Shown in pieces: positions 7,269-17,700 of a stretch of DNA of 53,923 bases. The position numbers were made by a program, and so were the translations under genes. The notes beneath the pieces are model-generated. The model searched no databases. It was not told where the DNA came from and was given only the letters and a program-made list of their open reading frames with translations. The stretch is from JBMOLL01 sp049325415 (GTDB lineage Bacteria > Bacteroidota > Bacteroidia > Bacteroidales > GCA-2748055), in the NCBI GenBank assembly GCA_049325415.1, contig JBMOLL010000087.1:1-53923 (forward strand), given 5' to 3'. Within the stretch, counting starts at the first letter, position 1, and every line of letters begins with the position of its first letter.

Positions 7269-9038
7269 TTATTTCTTCGATAAATCAATCACCGGACGAG
7301 GTGCTCCGTACTTTTCTATAAAGGCAGGACCATTATCATCGTTCTTATTGGCCGAGTTCCCGGTAAGGTTCGGGTTGGCATCAAGCGTAGATTGATAAAT
7401 GGGGAAATACTCATGTCCCTTATAGTAGTACTGAAACGAAGATGCGCTGGCCGTTTCGGAGGTAAGTTCCTCTGTCGAAGCCGTGCCGTCGAGCTTATAA
7501 TATGCATGTTCAACCAGTTGATTCATACGGTCTGTGCTGTAGAAAAAGCCCCAGCGGAGCAAGTCTATTCCACGACCGTTTTCACAACCGAATTCTTTAG
7601 GCCGTTCAACGTTGGCTATTTGTTCGAACAGATGATCGGCTGTTGGAAAATCGGCAAGTTGAAGATCTTCAAGAGCTACACGTTGACGAACCTCGTTAAT
7701 GTAATCGATCGCGGTTTGAGTGGGTCCGTTTATTTCATTTTCACATTCAGCCGCACGCAGTAACACATCGCTGTAACGCATCAGGCGCAGGTTTATTCCA
7801 CAATGTAAGCCGTTGGTAATAGAGCTGTAGAGATTGTTCCTTGCATTGGTGAACTTGGCAATGGAAATTCCGCCCTGGGCGTTGTTCGAGAGAGGCGTAG
7901 ACGTTATGTTCTGCTGATAAATGGTGTTGCAGCGGGGATCTCCGTCAGGATAGGCTGCTGTTTTCAAGCCGGTATAGGCACTGTATTCACTTTCATAGGT
8001 AATCAGGGTCCAGTATAAACGAGGGTCGAGCCGGCCATCAGTACAATTCTCTTTTATGAATAGGTTATACAGCCAGGGTGAACCGGCAAGGTCTCCCCAA
8101 CTGCCCAGTTCCTGAGATGCGTAATTGCTTTCTACTGCATGTCCCTGAGTTGCCTGAGAACTGATATTAACCGGGGTCCACTCTTCATCGGTGCCACCTG
8201 TTCCGAAGTCCATAAACTGAACCTCAAAAAGGCTCTCCGTGTTATTCTCGTAAGCCGGACCTTCCCTGAAGTTATCGCCATAATCGGCTGTAAGTTCATA
8301 ATGTCCATATACCCCGGCGATGATGTCCTTCAGTACCGTATACGCTTCCGAATATTTATGACGGAACATTAAAGCGCGGGCCAGATATCCGGCAGCCGCA
8401 CCACTTGTTGCACGACCCTGAGCCCATTCACCGCCCTCATCGCGCGATGGCAGTATTTGCATGGCTGTTGTGAGGTCGGTCTCAATCTGGTCAAACACCT
8501 CATCCTGGGTGCTATTGGCAGCATACATGGTGTTGATGTCTGAATAGGCATCATAATCCGTATACAAGGGAACCGTCTGGTAATAGGTAGCCAGTTCATA
8601 GTAGGCCAGTGCCCTGAGGAAAAGGGCCTGTCCTTTAATCTGATTATAAGAATCTTCCGACATATCAACCGCATCTACTTTCGACAAAATAAAGTTGGCC
8701 CTGTTTACAACATGGTAGTTATCACGCCAGATCCACAAATCACCAATTTCATCTGTTCCCGGAGAATTGAGGTTGTCGTACTCCAGATACCATTGCTGAG
8801 ATGAATTCCAGACCTCGTCGCCACGAACAGCATCCATGGTGTAACCTACACGGGAAAAGGTCCCCTCGAGGCGTATACGATTGTAGCAGGCGATGACTAC
8901 CTCCTCAAGTTCTGATTTTGTTTTGCCAAAATCATAAGTAGTCTGACTATTGGGGTTCTGAACATTGAGCTCATCATTGCAGGCTGTGATGCCTCCAATA
9001 AGCGCCAACATGATTAGAAATATTTTCGAACTTTTCAT
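7269..9038 (-). CDS. SusD/RagB-family glycan-binding lipoprotein
   Basis: The 589-residue SusD homologue forms the lid of the SusC transporter and binds oligosaccharide at the cell surface. The ATG at 9038 gives a lipoprotein signal ending GITAC (Cys20); the frame is open 28 codons further but those overlap the SusC stop and carry no signal. The N-terminal SusD-like helical segment (TKSELEEVVIACYNRIR) and TPR-like helices are readable, and the C-terminal RagB/SusD region contains RYSDVLLRAAE and the family ending with a proline-rich tail. It is 29 bp downstream of SusC. Confidence 0.95.
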   Translation of the reverse strand: MKSSKIFLIMLALIGGITACNDELNVQNPNSQTTYDFGKTKSELEEVVIACYNRIRLEGTFSRVGYTMDAVRGDEVWNSSQQWYLEYDNLNSPGTDEIGDLWIWRDNYHVVNRANFILSKVDAVDMSEDSYNQIKGQALFLRALAYYELATYYQTVPLYTDYDAYSDINTMYAANSTQDEVFDQIETDLTTAMQILPSRDEGGEWAQGRATSGAAAGYLARALMFRHKYSEAYTVLKDIIAGVYGHYELTADYGDNFREGPAYENNTESLFEVQFMDFGTGGTDEEWTPVNISSQATQGHAVESNYASQELGSWGDLAGSPWLYNLFIKENCTDGRLDPRLYWTLITYESEYSAYTGLKTAAYPDGDPRCNTIYQQNITSTPLSNNAQGGISIAKFTNARNNLYSSITNGLHCGINLRLMRYSDVLLRAAECENEINGPTQTAIDYINEVRQRVALEDLQLADFPTADHLFEQIANVERPKEFGCENGRGIDLLRWGFFYSTDRMNQLVEHAYYKLDGTASTEELTSETASASSFQYYYKGHEYFPIYQSTLDANPNLTGNSANKNDDNGPAFIEKYGAPRPVIDLSKK

Positions 9039-9067
9039 ATTGATTTTCAGTTTATTGACATTACTAC

Positions 9068-12000
9068 TTAGAATGAGAAGTGGGCTCCGATCATGACAGT
9101 ACGCGGTGTCGGGTACGAACAATAGTTATAACCGGGAGTAAACGTGCCGCCGGCGAAGTCCACGTTATAACCTACGTATTTGGATAATGTAGCCAGATTC
9201 TGACCCGATACATAAACACGAAGACCTTTTACATAGCCGCCAAATAATCTGTCGGGGAAATTATAACCCAATTCAATGTTGGCAATTTTCAGATAGGAGG
9301 CGTTCTGCAGGAAACGATCGCTGAACATATCGTTGGTGATGGAACCGGTCGATTTGTAAGCAACGCGGGGCACATCGGTGTCGGTGTTCGTCGGCGTCCA
9401 GGCATCCAGCAGATCAACACTCTTGTTGAGGGCTCCGTAAGAACTGTGCAGGGTGACATCAACAAAATCCACTGCGTTGAATCCAGCAGCTCCGTATGTT
9501 GATATATTCAGGTCGAAACCCAAATATTCAGCTCTGACATTCAGGCCATAACTGACTTTTGCCAAACCACTGCCAAGGTAGGTCTTATCTCCTTCAAGAG
9601 TAATTTCACCGTCGTTGTTGACGTCTTTGTACCTGACATCGCCCGGCTGTGCTCCGTACTGGGTTACCAGTTCGCCTTCGTCGTTATAGTTATTGTCTAT
9701 TTCAGACTGCGACTGGAAGAGCCCATCGCTAACCAAACCATAAAATGCACCAACCTCACGGCCTACCTCTGTGCGACAGTAACCATCGGTACGAGGCTTG
9801 TTCAAAAGGTCCAGACCCAATACCTCGTTGTTGAGAGTGGAGAAGTTTGCAGAGATATCATATTTAAAAGCACTCTGATGATTGTGATAGGCAAGCAGAA
9901 ACTCAAGACCAGAATTGACCATGGTGGCTGCGTTCATTTTCACATTTTCGTTGGTAACGCCTACCTCAGGTGGTATTTTTACATCGTTGTGAAGGTTTTC
10001 TGAGGTTGACTTATACCAGTCGAAGGTAAACTCCAATTGATTGTTGAACATGGCAAGATCAAGTCCAAGATCAATCGTTTTCTTTTTCTCCCACTTGATG
10101 GCTGTGTTTACATAGTTTGAAATGGCTGAGCCTGTAACTTTATTGTTATTAAAGCTATAGGTGTAATTGCCTCTCGACATAACCGCCATGTAATCGTAGT
10201 TCCCCAGGTTTCTGTCGTTCCCCAGTTCACCATAGCTTCCACGAATCTTGAGCAAGCCGATCGTTGCTTTGTCTACAGGGAAGAAACTCTCACGTTCGAC
10301 ACGCCAGCCAGCAGAAACAGAGGGGAACCAGTCCCAGCGGTCTTCTGAAGAAAGACGGCTGGAACCATCACGACGAACGGTTGCAGAAAACAGATACTTC
10401 TGGTCGAAGTCATAGATAACACGACCGATATACGATGCCAGTACGTGCTCGTTTTCAACGCTTGTTCCGGCTGTTTCCGTTGCGTTATTTATCTGCAGAT
10501 AATAAGGCTCCGGCAAATTCACGCCCTTAGCGGTAAGGGTGTGAGTCAGATAACGCTCGAAAGTCTGACCAACAACTGCATTGATATGACTGAGTCCGAA
10601 TTTGCCATCGTAGGTAAGGGTGTTTTCAACAAGTGCATCACTATATCTGCGGTAGCCCTCCGAAAGCGTTTCATTGCTCTTTGACAGGTAGTTGGTTGTA
10701 CTCTGAATAAATGCAGGCACGAAGGTAAAGTCCTTTGCGAAGGTTTTACCGTACGACAGGTTGAGGTTGTAATCCAGCTTATGATTGCTGTTTGTAAGCC
10801 CGAGCATGTCCATGAAGTCAACCGTTACTGAACCTGATGCAACGACACGGTCAACAAGTGTGTTCCTCTTTATTAAGCTGTTCTCAAGCAGTACATTCGT
10901 CACGCGTAGGTCTCCGTGCACGTCGTCATAGTAGGTTCCGTAACCATAGGAGTCGTAGGTATATTCTGATGCGGCTGAAATCTTATCGTCGAGAACCCAG
11001 GTCGATTCATCGTAAGCCATGATGGTCGGCGGTAAAAGCAGAACCGACGCCATTACCGGATATTGTGCCCCGTAAAGACCCTGGACATATTCATTGGCAT
11101 TACTTAAAGCCATATTATCCTGATCGCTGTGGCTGTATACAACATTCGTTCTGATTTTGATGAACTTCACATCCATCGTATTATTTATACGGGCCGTGTA
11201 ACGGTCAAAATTTGGCCCGGCACCTACCATGGTTCCTTCCTGGCCAAAGTAGTCAATGGCAATGTTGTAGGTGTTGTTTTCACCACCTCCCGACATGTTG
11301 ATGTTGTGATTCTGACGAATACCTGTTTTGAAGGCCTCATTGTACCAATTGGTGTTCACCAGGGCCGGATCGATATATTTTGCGTTATCAGGATCATATC
11401 CGGCTGGAACATCCATGCCACTGTTGGCATAAGCCATGGTGACATATTGACCATACTGGTAAGAATCCATTACATTATAAACTCCATTTTGTACCTGATC
11501 AAAACCCGTGTAACCGCTGTAATCAATCTTCATAGCCTGGTTCTTCTTACCCTGCTTGGTGGTAATGATGACCACGCCGTTGGCGGCACGAGAACCGTAG
11601 ATGGCGGCTGCAGAAGCATCCTTAAGTATCTGAAGGCTTTCAATATCGTTTGGAGAAAAGTCGCGTATTGTTGATCCCATCGGCACTCCGTCAATAACAT
11701 ACAGCGGGTCGGTGCTGCCAAAAGACCCGATACCACGTATGCGTACTATGGGATCGGCTCCCGGTTGTCCGTCGGTGGTGATCTGAACACCGGCAACCTT
11801 CCCTTCGAGCATGGTTGAGATGTTTGAGTTGGATACTTTCTTCATCTCTTCGGTGTTGACCACTGCAACCGATCCCGTGAGGTCCACTTTGCGTTGTGTA
11901 CCGTAACCGATAACTACAACCTGGTCGAGTTCTTTAATATCCGAAATCAGGGTAATACTTCCAAGATCGGTTTTCCCGTCAACACTTACATCAACACTTT

Positions 12001-12271
12001 TATATCCGATAAAAGATACCGTTAACAAAGCATCTGAAGGAACAATGATTGAGAAGTTTCCTCCGGCGTCAGAAATGACCCCGTTGGATGTCCCGGTCTG
12101 GAGTATTGTTGCGCCGGGAAGCGGCACTCCGTTTTCGTCAATGATCTTACCTTTAACCGTGATATTCCCTGGCTGAGTAAATGACATCGGGTCGCTGTTT
12201 CCGTTGCCTTCTGCGTATGTTGCCGTTGCGAGCGCCAGCAATCCCAACAGAATTAAATGTATATATTTCAT
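9068..12271 (-). CDS. SusC/RagA-family TonB-dependent outer-membrane receptor
   Basis: The 1067-residue receptor imports oligosaccharides across the outer membrane using TonB energy. In order: a signal peptide to about residue 20, a carboxypeptidase-regulatory-like beta domain (about 36-115, VKGKIIDENGVPLPGAT), the SusC signature stretch DQVVVIGYGTQRKVDLTGSV, a plug domain (IRIRGIGS... PLYVIDGVPMGS) and a 22-strand-type barrel ending in an aromatic residue (GAHFSF). It has no STN domain, which agrees with control by the neighbouring HTCS instead of an anti-sigma factor. SusD follows directly and a glycan-binding lipoprotein precedes it. Confidence 0.96.
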   Translation of the reverse strand: MKYIHLILLGLLALATATYAEGNGNSDPMSFTQPGNITVKGKIIDENGVPLPGATILQTGTSNGVISDAGGNFSIIVPSDALLTVSFIGYKSVDVSVDGKTDLGSITLISDIKELDQVVVIGYGTQRKVDLTGSVAVVNTEEMKKVSNSNISTMLEGKVAGVQITTDGQPGADPIVRIRGIGSFGSTDPLYVIDGVPMGSTIRDFSPNDIESLQILKDASAAAIYGSRAANGVVIITTKQGKKNQAMKIDYSGYTGFDQVQNGVYNVMDSYQYGQYVTMAYANSGMDVPAGYDPDNAKYIDPALVNTNWYNEAFKTGIRQNHNINMSGGGENNTYNIAIDYFGQEGTMVGAGPNFDRYTARINNTMDVKFIKIRTNVVYSHSDQDNMALSNANEYVQGLYGAQYPVMASVLLLPPTIMAYDESTWVLDDKISAASEYTYDSYGYGTYYDDVHGDLRVTNVLLENSLIKRNTLVDRVVASGSVTVDFMDMLGLTNSNHKLDYNLNLSYGKTFAKDFTFVPAFIQSTTNYLSKSNETLSEGYRRYSDALVENTLTYDGKFGLSHINAVVGQTFERYLTHTLTAKGVNLPEPYYLQINNATETAGTSVENEHVLASYIGRVIYDFDQKYLFSATVRRDGSSRLSSEDRWDWFPSVSAGWRVERESFFPVDKATIGLLKIRGSYGELGNDRNLGNYDYMAVMSRGNYTYSFNNNKVTGSAISNYVNTAIKWEKKKTIDLGLDLAMFNNQLEFTFDWYKSTSENLHNDVKIPPEVGVTNENVKMNAATMVNSGLEFLLAYHNHQSAFKYDISANFSTLNNEVLGLDLLNKPRTDGYCRTEVGREVGAFYGLVSDGLFQSQSEIDNNYNDEGELVTQYGAQPGDVRYKDVNNDGEITLEGDKTYLGSGLAKVSYGLNVRAEYLGFDLNISTYGAAGFNAVDFVDVTLHSSYGALNKSVDLLDAWTPTNTDTDVPRVAYKSTGSITNDMFSDRFLQNASYLKIANIELGYNFPDRLFGGYVKGLRVYVSGQNLATLSKYVGYNVDFAGGTFTPGYNYCSYPTPRTVMIGAHFSF

Positions 12272-12295
12272 GGTTTAATGTTTTTATCTTGCTGA

Positions 12296-13999
12296 TTATT
12301 CAACTATTACGAGATATGACACCTCTGTTACGAGTGCACAATTCAAATTTGCACTTTCCACAGTTATACCCGCATACTTTTGGAAATGGGTTTCTCCATT
12401 AGCGTAGGTAACATTGTAAAGTACATCAGCCGTATTGTCACCATTATTTGTAACTGTGATGACAACCCTGGAACCACTTATGCTTGAAGTGAATATATCC
12501 CAGTTCCAGTCAGAGGTGAGGGTCGCTGTGCCATAGCCGTTACCCCATCCGAAGTTATCCATACGGACAACGGCATATTCGGTGTTGTCGGCTTTACGAA
12601 GAATTGTACAGGGGCTGTGCCAGTTGGCAAGATTATCGGAATAGCAATACATCGTAATGGTCTTGCTCGAACCCGATGGAACGGTATAGTCATTCGAGAA
12701 TGCCGTCCACCATGCAGAGGAGAAATCAGTATTGCCTACCTGACTGACACCCTTGACAAGAGTCAGCGGACAGGTTGTGGTTACCGTGGTGGTTGCACCC
12801 ACATAAGATATTACCACGTTCTGAGAACCTTCGGCAGCCGGAACCGTGCCAAATTCAAGAGCTGCATTATCCATGACTGCTGTTGATCCGTCGGAATAGG
12901 TTGCCGTTACAACGATACCCGTTGTATTGAAAAGGATGGGATCGGTGTTGTAGAAATAGTAGGTGGTTATCTGCGGCATGGTAGTGACCTCCAGACTTGT
13001 TACAGGATTGGTAACTTCCAACGTATATAAGGTGGAAACGGCCTGACAGTAGGCTCCCTGCTTGGTTTTGCTGTAAGCTACAACAACGGTCTTGGTCCCA
13101 AGGGTAGTCATATCAGGAATAACAGCAAATGATAAATCTGCAGAATCAACCACCGCCGATGATCCGTCGGCGAAAGTAACCGTGGCTGTTGCATCCCCCC
13201 AGAAGTTATCGTTGCCAAATTCAACAAAGGCGGGAGTCCCTTCAACTGTGATTGAAACGGGATTTACGTCATCCACAACGGTAACTTTGGAAGGAATAAG
13301 GTAGGCTTTCTTCATCTCGAAATAACTGCCATCGCAAATCAAAAAAGCCAGGATATCATCTACGGCAGAAACCGGTTGCTGATATGTTTCGACCAGGGTT
13401 GTTCCGTTCGTTCCAACGGCTGTCGCAGTTACAAATACATTCCCTGTTGGAGAATGGTCTACTTCAAGTGTAACGTAAGCTCCCTGCATGGTTGTCCGGA
13501 AGTCGTTCCAGATATCTCCGTCTTCATCGGTGTCGGGGTAGTTCTGGCTGACCATCTTGATATCGAATACATATCCCTCATCTGCCATTCCTCCGCCCCA
13601 GCCCCATGCATCGGCACGCAGAACAAAGTATTCTGCATAGTTGCCGGCATCACGCTCTGCATTGGCAATACAAAGATTCCAGTTGTTCCAGTTGTTCGCG
13701 CCGGTACCATGGTTCACAAACTCCAGATGTAAAAGCTTATTTGCCGGAATGGTGAAGTAATCCGAGAAGTATGCCCACCAACCGGCACTGTTATCTTCTG
13801 GGCCGACGATCGAAGTGGTGATGATAATGTAAGTGGTATCACCGGTGTCCGTTTTAGACGCGGCAATGGAGTCGATCCTGTCCTGCAGGTCAGAGGGCGC
13901 ATCGATGGAATAAAAGTCCAGTTTCTCGCACCCAACCAAGCCGAATACTGCCAGAATTGCTGCGAACAAAGCGTACCTCAGTAGTTTAGTTGTTTTCAT
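12296..13999 (-). CDS. Putative surface glycan-binding lipoprotein with duplicated end modules
   Basis: This 567-residue lipoprotein (LVGC, lipid on Cys24) lies just before SusC. Residues about 72-236 and 427-567 are visibly related beta-rich modules: each has an aromatic pair (W74-W75, W430-W431), a [FY]T[IV]P turn, and then a conserved VLRADAWGWG or VVRMDNFGWG stretch. Between them are two Ig-like repeats (about 247-330 and 333-415) of the bacterial group-3 type, each with VT-A-Y/F-DGS. The aromatic-rich end modules suggest two carbohydrate-binding sites held apart by Ig spacers, the role of SusE/F-like proteins. The binding function is inferred from position and aromatic content. I do not recognise the end module as a named family. 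Confidence 0.75.
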   Translation of the reverse strand: MKTTKLLRYALFAAILAVFGLVGCEKLDFYSIDAPSDLQDRIDSIAASKTDTGDTTYIIITTSIVGPEDNSAGWWAYFSDYFTIPANKLLHLEFVNHGTGANNWNNWNLCIANAERDAGNYAEYFVLRADAWGWGGGMADEGYVFDIKMVSQNYPDTDEDGDIWNDFRTTMQGAYVTLEVDHSPTGNVFVTATAVGTNGTTLVETYQQPVSAVDDILAFLICDGSYFEMKKAYLIPSKVTVVDDVNPVSITVEGTPAFVEFGNDNFWGDATATVTFADGSSAVVDSADLSFAVIPDMTTLGTKTVVVAYSKTKQGAYCQAVSTLYTLEVTNPVTSLEVTTMPQITTYYFYNTDPILFNTTGIVVTATYSDGSTAVMDNAALEFGTVPAAEGSQNVVISYVGATTTVTTTCPLTLVKGVSQVGNTDFSSAWWTAFSNDYTVPSGSSKTITMYCYSDNLANWHSPCTILRKADNTEYAVVRMDNFGWGNGYGTATLTSDWNWDIFTSSISGSRVVITVTNNGDNTADVLYNVTYANGETHFQKYAGITVESANLNCALVTEVSYLVIVE

Positions 14000-14057
14000 A
14001 AATTTGAAATTTGTTTGAGTTCGTTAGTTTTAATGTTTTCAGGTAGCTGGTATGAAG

Positions 14058-14549
14058 TCAAATCACTGTATACTTATTTATATTAAGGTATGATCCTATT
14101 GAAACATCATCTGATATTTCGCAGGTCCTGCTGCATATAATTATATAAGATTGTCTTACAGCCCGTTCTCTCTTTTGCGGAAGGTCCATCTGCTCCAACC
14201 GGGCTTTGGTGCTCCGGGATAAAGGAGATGCGATACCGGTAATCTCAATAAACTCCCGGGCAATTACCTTCTTCGCTTTTATGCTATTCATGCATTTTAC
14301 CGTCTCTGTCGTCGATACACCGGAAAATCCGGTATATTCAAAGACGGCATCAGGATTTCCTGAAGCCGATAAATGGCCTGCATCAATTTCGCCTTTGGAA
14401 TATTGGGGGGAACAGGTAATGATACGTAATGCTACGAAATCCGGTACCTTACCGCTGGTGGTCTGCTGCCGGGCAAATACGTTGGACGCGTTGAAAAACG
14501 GTAACAAAGGAAAGAAGCACAGACAGATAAATGTTCTTCTGACTTTCAT
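14058..14549 (-). CDS. Hypothetical exported protein, first gene after the PUL promoter
   Basis: A 163-codon frame opens with a believable signal peptide (MKVRRTF, hydrophobic core, VFARQ) and sits 58 bp upstream of the glycan-binding lipoprotein. A -7 box at 14611-14618 places the expected transcript start about 55 nt ahead of its ATG, so it would be the first gene of the operon. The remaining 130 residues match nothing I recognise and include several cysteines. The lack of a clear fold in its second half leaves open a decayed gene or a non-coding leader. An overlapping plus-strand frame at 14206-14619 looks less coding-like. Confidence 0.42.
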   Translation of the reverse strand: MKVRRTFICLCFFPLLPFFNASNVFARQQTTSGKVPDFVALRIITCSPQYSKGEIDAGHLSASGNPDAVFEYTGFSGVSTTETVKCMNSIKAKKVIAREFIEITGIASPLSRSTKARLEQMDLPQKRERAVRQSYIIICSRTCEISDDVSIGSYLNINKYTVI

Positions 14550-14610
14550 AGCAGTTTTAGTCTGGGTTAGTTTCCTGCTTAATACCGGAATTCAGGGATC
14601 AAGCATTATC

Positions 14611-14618
14611 CAAACTTA
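14611..14618 (-). promoter_or_regulatory. -7 box of the SusCD operon
   Basis: Read on the minus strand this is TAAGTTTG, a full match to TAnnTTTG. No -33 TTTG is present at 19-21 nt, as expected for an activator-dependent promoter. The activator-type repeats at 14640-14670 begin 21 bp upstream. Confidence 0.55.
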
Positions 14619-14639
14619 GAAATATGGAAGCAGCATAAG

Positions 14640-14670
14640 GTGGACAAAATGATAATAAAAGTGGACAAAA
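14640..14670 (-). promoter_or_regulatory. Direct repeat, candidate HTCS binding site
   Basis: The 10-mer GTGGACAAAA occurs at 14640-14649 and again at 14661-14670 (TTTTGTCCAC on the minus strand). The copies start exactly 21 bp apart, two helical turns, the usual layout for AraC-type DNA-binding domains that contact two consecutive major grooves. It lies between the HTCS gene and its presumed target operon, immediately upstream of the -7 box. Confidence 0.6.
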
Positions 14671-14762
14671 AAGGAATTCAAAAACACCGTCTGAGCTGGG
14701 TAAAAAGGAAGAAAAAACGCTGAATACAACAGAGGAAATTTTCCTGATATTATCTTGATCTT

Positions 14763-17700
14763 CTATTGGTTAGCAGCTTCATTCTCATTGCTTTCCCTGG
14801 TAAAGGAACTGGGGGGTTCCCCGAAATATTTTTTAAAACATCGGGTGAAGTATTTCGGATCATTAAACCCGACTTCATAGGCCACATCGGAAATACTCAG
14901 ATTACCCCTTCGTAACAGAATCGCTGATCGCTTCAAACGAAAGGCATTGATAAAATTTACAGGGGATAAACCTACAACAGCAGTCAGCTTTTTATGCAAC
15001 AGGCTTTTGCTGATGAACAGCCCCGCAGCAAGTTCACTTACAGAAAATCCGGGATTCTGGATGTTCTCTTCCAGCAGTTTCATGGTCCTTTCCAGGAAGT
15101 CCCTGTCGGGCTTTGAGTTTGTAACTTCTTCAACTACTGGTTCGAGCGAATGTGAAAAGCTGTTTTTCAATCTTTTCCTGTTCTCGATCAGGTTGTGGAT
15201 CTTCGCCTCCAGTAACCTCATGTTAAACGGTTTGGGGACATATTCATCGGCTCCTGTTTCAAGACCTTCGATCTGGGATTGTACCTCTGCTTTGGCTGTA
15301 AGAAGAATAATGGGGATATGAGAGGTATTCAGATCCGATTTTAGTGCGGTGCACAACTCCATCCCGTCCATCTCTGGCATCATAACGTCTGAGATGATGA
15401 GATCGGGTGACTGCTTCCTGGCAATAACCAAGCCCTCCTTTCCGTCGCCCGCACTACTTACATCATAATTCCCCGAAAGGTGTTCAGATACCATCGAACA
15501 AAGTTCCTGATCATCATCAATAAGAAGTACAGATGGTTTTATGTTCTTCTCCTTCTTTATTACGGACTCTGTCGGCCGGTTGTCATGGCCGATTTCATAA
15601 CTGAGAAGTTCGAACTGGATATTGCGGTCCGGAACTTCAGCCTGGACTGGCATCCCGGTTTCAATCATTTCTCCGGAATAAGCGCTTTTTTCAAAGGGAA
15701 TGATGAAGCGGAAGGTCGTTCCAACACCCTGCCTGCTTTTAATAAAGAGAAAGCCCTGATGTTCCTTGATCAGTTCCCGGGTCAGATAAAGCCCAATGCC
15801 AGTTCCCTTAATCCTTTTATTGTCGATTGTCGGTACGCGGTAAAAACGTCTGAAGATCTCCTTTAATTCTGCCCCCGGGATCCCGATGCCGGTATCCGAA
15901 ATGGATATTTCAACATACCGGTCTCCGGGTTTGGGTCCCGGACTCTGCCGGCTGATGATCACGGTTTCATCATCACGGGAATGATAATTGTCAGTAATAT
16001 AGGCAGTTATGGATATTCTTCCCCGGGCCGGGGTATACTTGAAAGCGTTGGAAAGAAGATTATATATGACATTTTCAAGTCGTTCCGGATCAAATAAACA
16101 ATGAATATCCGCAGGGTTACTTACCAATCTGATATGAACTCCTTTTTGATTGGCCAGGGGGGTAAATGACTTGACAATCTCAGCTAAAAATCTGGAAATA
16201 TTTCCCTCCGAAACCCGTAAGGTGTTCTTTGCCTTCTCCAGTCTCCTGATCTCCATGAGCTGGTTAATAAGGTGCAGCAGGCGGAGCGCGTTATTGTGTA
16301 TCCCCTTCATTTTGGTGGCCGGAGGGGCATCCCTGAATTCTTCCATCAGCTTTTCTAACGGGGTAAGGATCAGCGTTAAAGGTGTCCTGAATTCATGGGA
16401 GATGTAGGTGAAGAATTCAAGTTGCTCATCCTTGGTCTTTTGGACCTTTTTGTTCAGTTCGATGAGCATGTCCCGCTGAGAAAGGATCTCCGAATTATTT
16501 TGCTCCAGACGTTCATTCTGCCCCTCGATCTGTTCCTTCTGTTGTTCGAGCATAAGGTTGGTCTTACTCAGATTTTCTGCCTGTTCTGACAGACGAAGCT
16601 TCTGTTCCTCAATCTGTGCCGTTCTCTTTTTAACCAGCATCTCCAGGATACGTTTCTGTTTTCGCAGCGTATAGGATCTGTAGCGGTTATATGAAAAAAT
16701 AATGATCCCAAAAAACACAAGCAGGGCGATCCTGAACCACCAGGTGGCATAGAAAGGTGGAATGATGTTGATTTTTATGGTCTTCGGGGGATAATCCCGG
16801 TTATCTCCAAGGTACCTTGCCTTTACCATAAAGGTATATTCACCTCCCGGCAGATTGGTATAGCTGGCAAAACGCCTTTTAGAACTCACTTCGATCCACT
16901 GATCATCGAAAGGTTCCATTTTATAGGAATAAACAAAATTATCCGGTTGATAATAGCTGAGTGCGGAAAACTCAAATGAGAATTCCTTGGTGCTGTATGG
17001 CAGGGAAATATGATTCGTCAGAAAAATGGATTTTTCCAGTATCACATCACCTTTAAAAAGATCCCCGGCATTAATCGGTTCACTGTAAATGCTGAAGTCG
17101 GTGATACATAACCTCGGCATCGGAAAATAATCGAGCAGGGTCTCCGGATTGAAACAGATCAAACCGTTCATCCCCCCGAAATAAAGTTTTCCATCTTCTT
17201 TTTTAAAGGCTGCCGACCAGTAAAACTGGTTACCCTGCAGACCGTCTTCCATATAATAATTCCTGAATTTCCCCTCAAGAGGATTATATCCGGACAGCCC
17301 GTTTTCCGTAGCAATCCAAATTCCTCCTCCGTTATCCTCCAGAATGCTGTATACGATATTATTGGCGAGACCTGCCTCCTCTGTTAATGTATGGAATACC
17401 GGGTCTTCGGGCGTACTCCTGTCGCGATCCAGAATTGCAATGCCATTACCGTAAGTCCCCAGCCAGATGTTATTTGAATGATCACATAATATATAGGTAA
17501 TATAATTCCCCGGCAGGGAAGTCGGATCCTTCGGATCATGCGAATAGTAAAGACCCTCTGAAAAATGATCTCCCACCACGTGTGTGGCTCTTTCCGGGAT
17601 CATGAACAAACCATGAATGGTGCCGATCCAGAGATTTCCGTCCCTGTCAAAGCGAAGAGAACCCACTTCGGTCAGGGGTTGGTTCATTATCAGACCGGTA

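Noticed and set aside
11129..11674. 181-codon frame antisense within SusC
   Set aside because: Fully inside a strongly conserved receptor gene; no features of its own.
14206..14619. 137-codon plus-strand frame antisense to the small exported gene
   Set aside because: It overlaps the -7 box region and the opposite-strand signal peptide, and its hydrophobic patches look like a shadow of that gene.
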